A stretch of 64,000 bases of DNA from Pseudomonas fulva (lineage in GTDB: Bacteria; Pseudomonadota; Gammaproteobacteria; Pseudomonadales; Pseudomonadaceae): NCBI RefSeq assembly GCF_015680705.1, contig NZ_JADNYP010000004.1, forward strand, positions 186,001-250,000, read 5' to 3'. Position numbers and translations under genes: made by a program. The notes below the pieces were generated by a model that worked only from the letters and a program-made list of their open reading frames with translations, had not been told where the DNA came from and ran no database searches. Below, one piece after another: positions 26,725 to 35,087 of this stretch (within the stretch, counting starts at the first letter, position 1; every line of letters begins with the position of its first letter).

Positions 26725-27867
26725 TCATTCGTCCCGACGCAGGTCATCTGGTATGGGCAAATCCTTCTTCAGCGGCTCCGGCGCCTTGCCCTTGCCGGCG
26801 CGGTACTGGCGGATCTGGTACACGTAGGCCAGCACCTGCGCCACCGCCAGGTACAATCCGCCGGGAATCTCCTGCTCCAGCTCCGTGCTGTAGTAGATCG
26901 CTCGGGCCAATGCCGGGGACTCGAGGATCTGCACGTTGTGCCCGGCACCGATCTCGCGGATCTTCAGGGCCAGGAAGTCGGCGCCCTTGGCCAGCAGCAA
27001 CGGCGCCGCGCCGCCCTTTTCCGGATCGTACTTGAGCGCTACGGCATAGTGGGTCGGGTTGGTGATGATGACATCGGCATCCGGCACGGCGGCCATCATC
27101 CGTCGCTGCGAGACCTCGCGCTGCAGTTGCCGGATGCGCTGCTTGACCTCCGGCTTGCCTTCGGAGTTCTTGTACTCGTCGCGCACTTCCTGCTTGGTCA
27201 TCTTCATCTTGTTGTGCGTCTGCCAGAGCTGGAACGGCACGTCGGCGGCCGCGATCAGCAGCAGGCCCGCAGCCATCCACAAGGCGCTCCAGCCAACCAC
27301 CTGGACACTGTGGACGATGGCCTGCTCGAGCGGCTCGTTGGCGATGGCCAGCAGCGCCTGGCGGTCGCCGGACAGCACCACCAGGGCGACCAGCAGGATC
27401 ACCAGGAACTTGGCGATCGCCTTGAGCAGCTCGGTCAGCGCATGCAGCGAGAACATGCGCTTGAGGCCCGACAGCGGGTTCATGCGGCTGAACTTGGGCG
27501 CCAGCAGGTTCGCCGAGAACAGGAACCCGCCCAGCACGATCGGGCTGACGAAGGCGATCACGAACAGCAGGATCAGCACCGGCTGGGTGGCCCAGATGGC
27601 CATCTTGCCGGAGGCAAGCAGGAACAGGCCCATGCTGCGCTCGTCCATCAGCGCTTCGCGCGGCACGCTGAAGTTGCTGCGCATCATCGCCATGAGGGTT
27701 TGCGCCAGGTGCCCGCCGAAAGCCAGTAGTCCGCCGGCACCGGCCAGGGTCACGGCCACGGTATTGAGTTCCTTCGAGCGAGCGATCTCGCCCTTCTCGC
27801 GGGCGTCCTTACGGCGCTTTTCCGTGGGTTCTTCCGTCTTGTCCTGTCCGCCTTCGCTATCGGCCAT
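26725..27867 (-). CDS. flhB: Flagellar export switch protein FlhB
   Basis: Export-apparatus protein (380 residues) that switches specificity from rod/hook to filament substrates. The N-terminus TEEPTEKRRKDAREKG is typical. Four hydrophobic segments follow, then the cytoplasmic domain with the autocleavage motif NPTH at residues 270-273. The Pro-rich C-terminal tail ends KKDLPIPDDLRRDE. The start is ATG 27865-27867, two bases after the fliR stop. Confidence 0.97.
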   Translation of the reverse strand: MADSEGGQDKTEEPTEKRRKDAREKGEIARSKELNTVAVTLAGAGGLLAFGGHLAQTLMAMMRSNFSVPREALMDERSMGLFLLASGKMAIWATQPVLILLFVIAFVSPIVLGGFLFSANLLAPKFSRMNPLSGLKRMFSLHALTELLKAIAKFLVILLVALVVLSGDRQALLAIANEPLEQAIVHSVQVVGWSALWMAAGLLLIAAADVPFQLWQTHNKMKMTKQEVRDEYKNSEGKPEVKQRIRQLQREVSQRRMMAAVPDADVIITNPTHYAVALKYDPEKGGAAPLLLAKGADFLALKIREIGAGHNVQILESPALARAIYYSTELEQEIPGGLYLAVAQVLAYVYQIRQYRAGKGKAPEPLKKDLPIPDDLRRDE

Positions 27868-27869
27868 GC

Positions 27870-28646
27870 TCAACGCGCCCGTGCCAGTTCACCGAGCCAC
27901 TGCAGCGCTTCGCTGGCCAGGGCCTGGTAGTGGGAGAAGATGTCGGCCAGCCCGATCCAGAAGATGACCAGGCCAAGCACCATGGTCAGCGGAAAGCCGA
28001 TCGAGAAGATATTGAGCTGCGGCGCGGCGCGGGTCATCACGCCGAAGGCGATGTTCACCACCAGCAGCGCGGTGATCGCCGGCAGGATCAACAGCAGCCC
28101 GGCACCGAGCACCCAGCCCATGCGCCCGGCCAGCTCCCAGAACTGCCCGACCACCAGGGCCTGGCCGACCGGCAAGGTGGTGAAGCTCTCAGTCATCACC
28201 TCGAACAGCACCAGGTGCCCGTTCATGACCAGGAACAGCATGCTCACCAGCATGCTCATGAACTGGCTGACCACCGCCACGTTGACCCCGTTGGCCGGAT
28301 CGACCATCGAGGCGAAGGCCATGCCCATCTGGATCGCGACGATCTGCCCGGCTATCACGAAGGCCTGGAACAGCAGCTGCAGCGAGAGTCCGAACATCAC
28401 CCCGACGATGATCTGCTCGGCGCACAGCAGCAACCCGTCCAGGCCAAGCGGATTGACCTGCGGCAGCGGCGGCAGGCCAGGCACGATGACCACCGTGATG
28501 GCCACGGCCAGGTACAGGCGGATGCGGGCCGGCAGCATCCGCGTGCCGAAGATCGGCATGGTCATCAACACCGCCGTGATACGAAACAGCGGCAGGATGA
28601 AGGTCGCGACCCAGGTGCCGATCTGCGCGTCGGTCAGCTCGAGCAT
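27870..28646 (-). CDS. fliR: Flagellar export membrane protein FliR
   Basis: Polytopic membrane protein (258 residues) of the FliPQR export core. Hydrophobic helices begin at IGTWVATFILPLFRITAVLM; the family motif AEQIIVGVMFGLSLQLLFQAFVIAGQIVAIQMGMAFA is present. It lies between fliQ and flhB. Confidence 0.96.
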   Translation of the reverse strand: MLELTDAQIGTWVATFILPLFRITAVLMTMPIFGTRMLPARIRLYLAVAITVVIVPGLPPLPQVNPLGLDGLLLCAEQIIVGVMFGLSLQLLFQAFVIAGQIVAIQMGMAFASMVDPANGVNVAVVSQFMSMLVSMLFLVMNGHLVLFEVMTESFTTLPVGQALVVGQFWELAGRMGWVLGAGLLLILPAITALLVVNIAFGVMTRAAPQLNIFSIGFPLTMVLGLVIFWIGLADIFSHYQALASEALQWLGELARAR

Positions 28647-28653
28647 GGCTGCC

Positions 28654-28923
28654 TCAACCGATCAGCTGCGGAATGCCGGTGTACAGGCCGGTGATGTACT
28701 CCATGAACTTCTGCACCAGCCAGGGCCCGGTGACGATCAGCGTCACCAGCATCACCAGCAGACGAGGCAGGAAGCTCAGGGTCTGCTCGTTGATCTGCGT
28801 GGCGGCCTGGAACATGGCCACCACCAGGCCCACCAGCAGGCTTGGCACCACTAGCACGGCGACCATCAGCGTGGTCAGCCACAATGCGTCGCGAAACAGG
28901 TCGACGGCGACTTCCGGGGTCAT
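28654..28923 (-). CDS. fliQ: Flagellar export membrane protein FliQ
   Basis: Two-helix membrane protein of 89 residues, the family's usual size, forming the FliPQR pore. Helix 1 is ALWLTTLMVAVLVVPSLLVGLVVAMFQAATQINEQTL with the conserved Gln/Asn/Glu block; helix 2 is LLVMLVTLIVTGPWLV. Confidence 0.96.
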   Translation of the reverse strand: MTPEVAVDLFRDALWLTTLMVAVLVVPSLLVGLVVAMFQAATQINEQTLSFLPRLLVMLVTLIVTGPWLVQKFMEYITGLYTGIPQLIG

Positions 28924-28942
28924 GGCAATTCTCCTCGAGGCA

Positions 28943-29695
28943 TCAGACGCCGCCGAAACTGCTGGCCAGCGTACCCATGATCAGCGCCCAGCCATCCACC
29001 AGCACGAACAGCATGATCTTGAACGGCAGCGAGATGATCAGCGGCGAAAGCATCATCATGCCCATGGCCATCAGCACGCTGGCGACCACCATGTCGATGA
29101 TCAGGAACGGGATGAAGATCATGAAGCCGATCTGGAAGGCGGTCTTGAGTTCCGAGGTGACGAAGGCCGGCACCAGGATGGTCAGCGGCGCCTGGTCCGG
29201 TCCGGCGATGTCGGTGCGCTTGGACAGGCGCACGAACAGGTCCAGGTCGCTCTGCCGGGTCTGCGCCAGCATGAAGTCCTTGAGCGGCACCTGCGCGCGC
29301 TCGAGCGCCTGCTGGGCGGTCATCTGCTCGTTCAGGTAGGGTTGCAAGGCATCGCGGTTCACCCGGTCGAACACCGGTGCCATGATGAACAGGGTGAGGA
29401 ACAGGGCAAGGCCGGTGAGCACCTGGTTCGAGGGCGTCTGCTGCAGGCCCAGCGCCTGGCGCAGGATGGAGAAGACGATGATGATGCGGGTGAAGCTGGT
29501 CATCAGGATGACGATCGCCGGGATGAAGCTCAGCGCCGTCATGATCAGCAGGATCTGCAGGCTGACCGAATATTCCTGCTGCCCGTCCGGACCGTTGGAC
29601 AGAGTGATCGCCGGGATCGACAGCGGGTCGGCGGCCAGCGCCAGCGGCGCGGCCGACAGCAGCGCCAGGGTCAACAACATGCGCCATGCGCCCAT
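28943..29695 (-). CDS. fliP: Flagellar export membrane protein FliP
   Basis: Export-core protein of 250 residues with a cleavable signal peptide ([21 protein letters not shown]) and four helices. The conserved stretch [29 protein letters not shown] and the C-terminal [30 protein letters not shown] identify it. ATG 29693-29695 overlaps the fliO stop (TGATG). Confidence 0.97.
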   Translation of the reverse strand: MGAWRMLLTLALLSAAPLALAADPLSIPAITLSNGPDGQQEYSVSLQILLIMTALSFIPAIVILMTSFTRIIIVFSILRQALGLQQTPSNQVLTGLALFLTLFIMAPVFDRVNRDALQPYLNEQMTAQQALERAQVPLKDFMLAQTRQSDLDLFVRLSKRTDIAGPDQAPLTILVPAFVTSELKTAFQIGFMIFIPFLIIDMVVASVLMAMGMMMLSPLIISLPFKIMLFVLVDGWALIMGTLASSFGGV

Positions 29696-30141
29696 CACGT
29701 CTTGTCCTTGTGGTCCTTGCCCATCAGCTCCATCAGGCGCTGGGCGAATTCCGGGGTGGCCTGGCGGGCGCTGTCCGGCACCTCGACCGGTTCGGCCAGC
29801 ACATGCAGGGCTTCGATGCGGCCCGGGCTATGGCCAAGCAGTACCTGCTCCTTGCCGACCTGCACCAGCAGCAGCCGATCGCGCGGCCCGATGGTCCGGC
29901 TGCCGAGGATCTCGATCACCTGCCCGCCCCGGGGCGCGGCGCCCTGCACCCGGCGCAGCAGCCAGGCCAGCAGGAAGATCAGGCCGACCACCAGCAGCAG
30001 GCCGAACAGCATCTGCGCCAGCTGCCCGCCCAGGCTGCCCGGTGGCGTTGCCGCGCCGGCCGGCGCGACGCTCGCCGCAAGCGCCAGCGGGCTGGCCAGC
30101 AGCAGTGCGAGCACGCCTGCGCCACGCATCGCGCCGACCAT
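29695..30141 (-). CDS. fliO: Flagellar export assembly protein FliO
   Basis: Single-pass membrane protein (148 residues) that stabilises FliP during pore assembly. A signal-like N-terminus is followed by one strong helix ([22 protein letters not shown]) and a soluble C-domain ([31 protein letters not shown]). ATG 30139-30141 abuts the fliN stop; a second ATG four codons later is possible. Confidence 0.93.
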   Translation of the reverse strand: MVGAMRGAGVLALLLASPLALAASVAPAGAATPPGSLGGQLAQMLFGLLLVVGLIFLLAWLLRRVQGAAPRGGQVIEILGSRTIGPRDRLLLVQVGKEQVLLGHSPGRIEALHVLAEPVEVPDSARQATPEFAQRLMELMGKDHKDKT

Positions 30142-30609
30142 TCAGCGCAGCTTCCGAATGCGCTCGCTGGGGCTGATCACGTCGGTCAGGCGAATGCCGA
30201 ACTTCTCGTTGACCACCACCACCTCGCCATGGGCGATCAGGGTACCGTTGACCAGCACGTCCAGCGGCTCGCCGGCCAGCCGGTCGAGTTCGATGACCGA
30301 GCCCTGGTTGAGCTGCAGCAGGTTGCGGATGTTGATCTCGGTGCTGCCGACTTCCATGGAGATGCTCACCGGGATATCCAGGATCACGTCCAGGTTCGGC
30401 CCCTCGAGGTTGACGTGCTCCTTGGGCCGCGGCGAGCTGGCGAACTCCTCCATCGGCAGGCGCCCGGCGCCCGGAGACTGGCCGGCATCGGCGGCGAGCA
30501 AGGCGTCGATGTCCGCCTGCCCGGTGCTGCCGGACTCTTCCAGGGCCGCGGCCCATTCGTCGGCAAGGGCCTGGTCTTCAGGGGAGGTGATCTCGTTTTC
30601 GTTGGCCAT
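30142..30609 (-). CDS. fliN: Flagellar switch protein FliN
   Basis: C-ring protein of 155 residues. The C-terminal SpoA/SPOA domain reads LDVILDIPVSISMEVGSTEINIRNLLQLNQGSVIELDRLAGEPLDVLVNG...RLTDVISPSERI. An acidic N-terminal extension (about 65 residues, with EDQALADEWAAALEE) is usual in Pseudomonas. The start is ATG 30607-30609, five bases after GAGG. Confidence 0.96.
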   Translation of the reverse strand: MANENEITSPEDQALADEWAAALEESGSTGQADIDALLAADAGQSPGAGRLPMEEFASSPRPKEHVNLEGPNLDVILDIPVSISMEVGSTEINIRNLLQLNQGSVIELDRLAGEPLDVLVNGTLIAHGEVVVVNEKFGIRLTDVISPSERIRKLR

Positions 30610-30652
30610 GATGTCCTCGACAGGCATTCGATTCGGGGTGGGTGTCGCGCCG

Positions 30653-31621
30653 TCAGCGGCGTTCGACCGGGTCGATGATCTGCAGGGCCAGGTTGCCCTT
30701 GTGCGAGCCCAGGCGGGCCTTGAACGCTGGCACGCCGTTGGCGCGCACCAGCAGGTGCTCCGGCAGCTCGACCGGAATCACGTCGCCCGGCTGCATGTGC
30801 AGGATGTCGCGCAGCTTGAGCTGGCGCCGGGCCACCGTGGCACTGAGCGGCACGCTCACATCCAGCACGTCCTCGCGCAGGGCCTTGACCCAGCGCTCGT
30901 CCTGATCGTCCAGGTCGGACTGGAAGCCTGCGTCGAGCATCTCGCGCACCGGTTCGATCATCGAATACGGCATGGTGACGTGCAGATCGCCGCCGCCGCC
31001 GTCCAGCTCGATGTGGAAGGTCGAGACCACCACCGCCTCGCTGGGCCCGACGATGTTGGCCATGGCCGGGTTGACCTCGGAATTGATGTACTCGAAGTTG
31101 ACCGGCATGATCGCCTGCCAGGCCTCGCGCAGGTCGACGAAGGCCTGGTCCAGCACCATGCGCACCACGCGCAGTTCGGTCGGGGTAAATTCCCGGCCCT
31201 CGATCTTGGCGTGGCGGCCATCGCCACCAAAGAAGTTGTCGACCAGCTTGAACACCAGCTTGGCGTCAAGGATGAACAACGAGGTGCCACGCAGCGGCTT
31301 GATCTTGACCAGGTTCAGGCTGGTCGGCACGTACAGCGAATGCACGTACTCGCCGAACTTCATCACCTGCACGCCGCCGACCGCCACGTCGGCGGAGCGG
31401 CGCAGCAGGTTGAACATGCTGATGCGGGTATAGCGGGCGAAGCGCTCGTTGATCATTTCCAGGGTCGGCATGCGTCCACGGACGATGCGATCCTGGCTGG
31501 TCAGGTCGTAGCTCTTGACGCTGCCGGGTTCGGCAACCGCCTCGGTCTGCACCAGGCCATCGTCCACTCCATGCAGCAGGGCGTCGATCTCATCCTGGGA
31601 CAGCAGGTCCTGCACGGCCAT
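30653..31621 (-). CDS. fliM: Flagellar switch protein FliM
   Basis: C-ring protein (322 residues). The N-terminal peptide LLSQDEIDALLHG binds CheY-P; a central CheC-like domain (residues ~45-230) and a C-terminal SPOA domain (LRDILHMQPGDVIPVELPEHLLV) follow. It is in the fliLMNOPQR operon. Confidence 0.97.
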   Translation of the reverse strand: MAVQDLLSQDEIDALLHGVDDGLVQTEAVAEPGSVKSYDLTSQDRIVRGRMPTLEMINERFARYTRISMFNLLRRSADVAVGGVQVMKFGEYVHSLYVPTSLNLVKIKPLRGTSLFILDAKLVFKLVDNFFGGDGRHAKIEGREFTPTELRVVRMVLDQAFVDLREAWQAIMPVNFEYINSEVNPAMANIVGPSEAVVVSTFHIELDGGGGDLHVTMPYSMIEPVREMLDAGFQSDLDDQDERWVKALREDVLDVSVPLSATVARRQLKLRDILHMQPGDVIPVELPEHLLVRANGVPAFKARLGSHKGNLALQIIDPVERR

Positions 31622-31630
31622 CTGGAGCTC

Positions 31631-32128
31631 CTACTGCAGTACGAAGTTGGTGAACAGCAGCTGGTCGACGACCGGCTTGCCGACTTCCTTCTGCGCCACT
31701 TCCTGGACCACGGCGGTGGCCTTCTGGCGCAGCATCTCCTGGCCGACCGGACTGCCGGCCAAGGTATCGAAGCCTTGCCCGGAAAACATCATCACCAGGT
31801 TGTTGCGGATGACCGGCATATGCACCTTGAGCGCGTCCAGATCAGCCTGGTTGCGCGCCTGCAAAGTGATGCTCACCTGCATGTAGCGTTGCCGGCCGTT
31901 CTGGTTGAAGTTGACCACGAAGGCCGGGGTAAGTGCCTCGTAGATGGCAGCGGGCCGCGCATTGGCCTGGGCTGCCTCGGCATCGGGCGCCGGCTCGCTC
32001 TTGTGCATGAAGAACCAGGTGGCGCCGACCGACAGGCCGACCGCCAGCAGCAGCCCGCCTACCAGTAGCAGGATCAGCTTGAGTTTGCCTTTGGCGGCGG
32101 GGTCTTTCGCTTCGTCGCTCTTTGCCAT
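31631..32128 (-). CDS. fliL: Flagellar basal-body-associated protein FliL
   Basis: Single-pass inner-membrane protein (165 residues) acting near the stators. A basic N-terminus and one helix (LILLLVGGLLLAVGLSVGATWFF) lead into a periplasmic domain (LTPAFVVNFNQNGRQRYMQVSITLQARN). It is the first gene of the fliLMNOPQR-flhB operon, with a sigma-54 site about 50 bases upstream. Confidence 0.96.
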   Translation of the reverse strand: MAKSDEAKDPAAKGKLKLILLLVGGLLLAVGLSVGATWFFMHKSEPAPDAEAAQANARPAAIYEALTPAFVVNFNQNGRQRYMQVSITLQARNQADLDALKVHMPVIRNNLVMMFSGQGFDTLAGSPVGQEMLRQKATAVVQEVAQKEVGKPVVDQLLFTNFVLQ

Positions 32129-32177
32129 GCCAATAATCCGTCATCCATCGAGGGTCAAGGGTGAATGACGGGGCTTG

Positions 32178-32194
32178 AGCAAGTGTTATGCCAG
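32178..32194 (-). promoter_or_regulatory. Sigma-54 promoter of fliL
   Basis: The minus strand reads CTGGCATAACACTTGCT: a near-consensus TGGCA at -24 and TTGCT at -12 with GG-N10-GC spacing. It is placed about 50 bases before the fliL ATG. Confidence 0.85.
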
Positions 32195-32294
32195 GTTAGC
32201 GGCGAACTGCCGGCTGGTCGAAACGGGTCTTGCCGCGGCGTGTCCGGACCAGTCGCCCTGGCCAGGTACGCGCCAGCGACCGGTCACGATCGGC

Positions 32295-33551
32295 TCAGGC
32301 GTAGTAATCCACGGCGCTGCTGCCGATCACCACCTGGCGCTCGGCGAGCGTCCGCGTCTGGTCCGCTCCTTGCTCCACTGCCTCCCCGGCCTCGGCTCGG
32401 CGGGCCGCCACGCCCGACAGCCGCGATGGGTCCTGTCCAGCTTGTTGCTGCTGCTGGCCACGAGACTGATCGGCGACATTGACGTCCGGCTGCGCCAGGC
32501 CCTGCTGGGCGAACAGTTCCCGCAAGCGGTGCACCTGGCTATCGAGAGTGTCGCGCACCCCGGCGTGACCACTGATGAAGGTGACCTGGGTCGATTGATC
32601 CGCTGCCATGTTGACACGGATGTCCAGCCGCCCGAGTTCGGCTGGCTCGAGCTGGATATCGGCCGACTTGAGGTTCTGGCTGGACAGGTACATCACCCGG
32701 TTGACCAGCCCCTCGCTCCAGGCATCCTGATTCATCGCCAGCGGCTGCTGCAAGGGGTTGCCCGCCGCCGTCGCTTCGGCGGCCTTCGGCGTGACGGCCT
32801 GGGTCAGCGACGCCAGGCGGTTGGCGAAATCATCGACGCGACTATCGCTGGCACTGCCCTGGACATCCTTGAGGCCCTCTTCGAGCAAGGCGCCGAATGC
32901 CTGGTCGCCCGGCTCGGACTGGCCAGGCTGCTCTTCGAGCAAGGCTTCGGCCAAATTCGCCAATGGATTGACGGCGCCTGGGGTGCCCGGCTGCGACTCG
33001 CCGCCCTGGTCATCGGTCGCCTGGGCGCTGCCAAGGCCTTGGGCCTGGGCGCTTTGCTGCAAGGCCAGGCGCAAGGCGGGCATGTCCGCCAAGGGGTCGG
33101 CCTCGGGATCGAAGGCCTCGCCCTCGACGGCCTGGCCCGGCTGCTGCAGCGCCGCCTGGAGCAGCGGCGCGACGCTTTCGGCCTGGGCCTGGAGCATCTG
33201 CCCGCCCGGCTGGCCGTCGGTCACCTGCCCGGCCACCAGCCTGGCATCGGCCGACGCGGGATCGGCAGCCTTGACGCCGTCGCCCTTGGCCGCCCCCGGC
33301 GCCGTCTTGCCGTCGGCGGCAATGCCCGACGGCCCAGGCTTGCCGGGAGCGGCCGCCTCGCCGCGGTCTTTCGCACGCGCCGTGGCAGCCCGCGCGGCGC
33401 CGTTTTCACGCGCTTGCCCGGCCAGCACCTGGTCGAAACCGTTAGCCTTGGAAGCCCCGGCCTGCGGGCTTTTGTCCGCTGCCGAGGCACTGGCGCGCGC
33501 CGCATTGCCCAGCGGGCCGAGTTGCAACAGGGGATTGGATGCAGCAGGCAT
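32295..33551 (-). CDS. fliK: Flagellar hook-length control protein FliK
   Basis: Secreted molecular ruler (418 residues). It has an Ala/Gly/Gln-rich, low-complexity N-terminal body and a C-terminal Flg_hook domain (DIQLEPAELGRLDIRVNM, QVTFISGHAGVRDTLDSQVHRLRELF) that acts on FlhB. It lies downstream of hptB, away from fliL, which has its own promoter. A second FliK-family protein occurs at 6899. Confidence 0.93.
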   Translation of the reverse strand: MPAASNPLLQLGPLGNAARASASAADKSPQAGASKANGFDQVLAGQARENGAARAATARAKDRGEAAAPGKPGPSGIAADGKTAPGAAKGDGVKAADPASADARLVAGQVTDGQPGGQMLQAQAESVAPLLQAALQQPGQAVEGEAFDPEADPLADMPALRLALQQSAQAQGLGSAQATDDQGGESQPGTPGAVNPLANLAEALLEEQPGQSEPGDQAFGALLEEGLKDVQGSASDSRVDDFANRLASLTQAVTPKAAEATAAGNPLQQPLAMNQDAWSEGLVNRVMYLSSQNLKSADIQLEPAELGRLDIRVNMAADQSTQVTFISGHAGVRDTLDSQVHRLRELFAQQGLAQPDVNVADQSRGQQQQQAGQDPSRLSGVAARRAEAGEAVEQGADQTRTLAERQVVIGSSAVDYYA

Positions 33552-33622
33552 TGAAAAGTCTCCGCGCCAGAAAGCTGAAGGTGTGCTGGCGAAAAGACAG
33601 GCAAAACTCGCGCCAGCCTGAC

Positions 33623-33970
33623 CTACTGGGTGCCGATTCGCTCCCGCTCGCTACGATAGAACTGCTCGACCTCGCTATATTCACGGTCGATGCGACTGAT
33701 CAGTTCATCCACCCCTTGCAGCGGCGAATGGCGAACCCGCTCCTCGAGCTGGCGACACAGTTCGGCCAGGCCAATGGCGCCCATGTTGCTGCTGCTGCCC
33801 TTGAAGCTGTGCGCGGCCAGGCCCAGCTCGCCTGCGCTGCGCGCCCGGTGCAACTGGCTCAGGCGTCGCTCGGAATCTTCCAGGAAGGTCTCGAGCAACT
33901 GCGGGTAGCCATCTTCCATGACTTCCCGCAGATCACTGAGTACCTTGTGATCGATATGGGTCGGTGTCAC
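33623..33970 (-). CDS. hptB: Histidine phosphotransfer protein HptB
   Basis: Hpt domain protein of 115 residues with phospho-acceptor His54 in AAHSFKGSSSNMGA. In P. aeruginosa, HptB relays phosphate from sensor kinases to HsbR, which controls the anti-anti-sigma factor HsbA. GTG 33968-33970 is chosen because AAGGAG lies seven bases upstream. An ATG ten codons earlier sits directly behind a hairpin (34001-34017) and lacks a ribosome site. Its normal partner gene hsbR is reduced to a remnant next door. Confidence 0.9.
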   Translation of the reverse strand: MTPTHIDHKVLSDLREVMEDGYPQLLETFLEDSERRLSQLHRARSAGELGLAAHSFKGSSSNMGAIGLAELCRQLEERVRHSPLQGVDELISRIDREYSEVEQFYRSERERIGTQ

Positions 33971-33996
33971 TTGTTCACTCCTTTGATCCAAGCCAT

Positions 33997-34239
33997 TCAT
34001 GCCTGGCTTTGCCAGGCCAATTCCACGTATGCGCGTCGACCGCCATCGAGCCAGCGCGCCCTGCGGCTCAGCTGCCTGACCAGGTGCAAGCCACGCCCAC
34101 TGAGCCCCTGCTCCACGGCCAAAAGCGAAAGCACCTGATCGACGTCGCCCTCGAAGCCATCGAGCCCCTCTGTCATCAGACGCCCGCCATCGGCCTTCGG
34201 TTCGACCAGCAGGACCTGGAGCGGCTCATCGGCAGACAT
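33997..34239 (-). pseudogene. hsbR remnant: receiver start fused to kinase/phosphatase C-terminus by internal deletion
   Basis: Eighty codons from ATG 34237-34239 to the stop at 33997. The first ~13 residues (MSADEPLQVLLVE) look like the opening beta strand of a receiver domain. The last ~35 (GLSGRGLHLVRQLSRRARWL...GGRRAYVELAW) match the end of a HATPase anti-sigma kinase domain. The receiver's phospho-Asp, the PP2C-type phosphatase domain and the HATPase N-box expected of HsbR (normally >500 residues) are absent. The 14-base overlap with hsbA and the hptB order are preserved. An intact short protein is conceivable; an in-frame internal deletion fits best. Confidence 0.65.
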
Positions 34240-34555
34240 CCGGCCTCTGGCTGATCTCGAACAGCTGGGTGAAGTTGGAGATGGCCAGGATCTGGTAGAC
34301 ATCCGAACTGGTGTTGATCACCTGGATCCGGCCAGCGTCCTGCTCGCCCTGGTGATCACGCAGCAACAACAGCATGCCCAGCGCCGAACTGTCGAGGTAG
34401 GTGGCCGCGCCCAGGTCGACGACGACCGACTCGGCGCGCGCCGGCAGGTGTTCGTAGGCGTTACGAAAATCCTGGTGCTTGCCGAAATCGAAGCGGCCCC
34501 TGATCTTGATCGTCAGCCGTTTTTCATCCAGTGAAAAATCTGCTTCGACTGCCAT
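34226..34555 (-). CDS. hsbA: Anti-anti-sigma factor HsbA (STAS domain)
   Basis: STAS-domain protein of 109 residues. It shows the signature VVVDLGAATYLDSSALGMLLLLRDH with the phosphorylatable Ser, and a final helix VYQILAISNFTQLFEI. In P. aeruginosa, HsbA binds the anti-sigma factor FlgM or a diguanylate cyclase depending on its phosphorylation by HsbR. Here the HsbR gene next to it is degraded, so control of HsbA must differ. Confidence 0.9.
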   Translation of the reverse strand: MAVEADFSLDEKRLTIKIRGRFDFGKHQDFRNAYEHLPARAESVVVDLGAATYLDSSALGMLLLLRDHQGEQDAGRIQVINTSSDVYQILAISNFTQLFEISQRPDVCR

Positions 34556-34629
34556 GCGAGCGATTCCTTCGATGATGGCGGTTACGGACTACAAAGGTGT
34601 AGCAGGCCAGCCTGGAGGCAGCAAGGTAG

Positions 34630-35082
34630 TCAGGACTGCTCGCTCCTGGGCAGGCGCTGCGACAGCTCGTCGAGCAGCTTCTGTTCGCGCTTGTCCTCGG
34701 CGCGGCGCGCTTCGTCCAGGTAGCGCTGGACCAGCTTGCGCAGCCCCTCGACCCGAGCATAGGCCTGCTGCCAGGTGCCACGGGCGTTGTTCAGGTTGTT
34801 CTGGTGCCAGGCCAGGCTCTGGCGCTGCTGGTTCATGGCCGTCTCGAGCTGGCCGAGGAAACGCTGGTAGTTGAGCAGCCAGCTGCCGTTGACCCCCTGC
34901 CCGCCTCGCTCGAGCCATTGCGCCTGGTAGTCTTCGCGAAAGCGTTCCAGTTCGGCCAGCTTGGCCTGGGCCTGGCCAAGCTGCTGCTGGAAGTGTCCAA
35001 GCCGCTGGGCAGCCTTGCGCTCGGCCTCCTCGGCCATTTCCACCACCGGCGCCAGGCGCGCCGCTCGACTGGGCTGGGCCAT
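34630..35082 (-). CDS. fliJ: Flagellar export chaperone FliJ
   Basis: Coiled-coil protein (150 residues) that bridges the FliI ATPase and FlhA. It is almost wholly helical with heptad character and many Gln/Arg/Glu (EEAERKAAQRLGHFQQQLGQAQAKLAELERFRED). It follows fliI by five bases. Identity rests on length, coiled-coil nature and position. Confidence 0.92.
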   Translation of the reverse strand: MAQPSRAARLAPVVEMAEEAERKAAQRLGHFQQQLGQAQAKLAELERFREDYQAQWLERGGQGVNGSWLLNYQRFLGQLETAMNQQRQSLAWHQNNLNNARGTWQQAYARVEGLRKLVQRYLDEARRAEDKREQKLLDELSQRLPRSEQS

Positions 35083-35087
35083 GCCGA

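Noticed and set aside
24369..27035. Long plus-strand frame of ~890 codons opposite flhA/flhB
   Set aside because: Antisense to clearly conserved genes; the translation is Gln/His/Arg-rich without family features.
28673..32068. Very long open frame (over 1,100 codons) on the plus strand
   Set aside because: It lies antisense to fliQ, fliP, fliO, fliN, fliM and fliL, has low-complexity His/Arg/Gln-rich translation and no recognisable domain. It is a by-product of high GC third-position bias.
34001..34017. Perfect hairpin GCCTGGC-TTT-GCCAGGC as a terminator of hsbA
   Set aside because: It lies inside the end of the hsbR remnant reading frame and lacks a T-tract; it is more useful as an argument against the upstream ATG of hptB.
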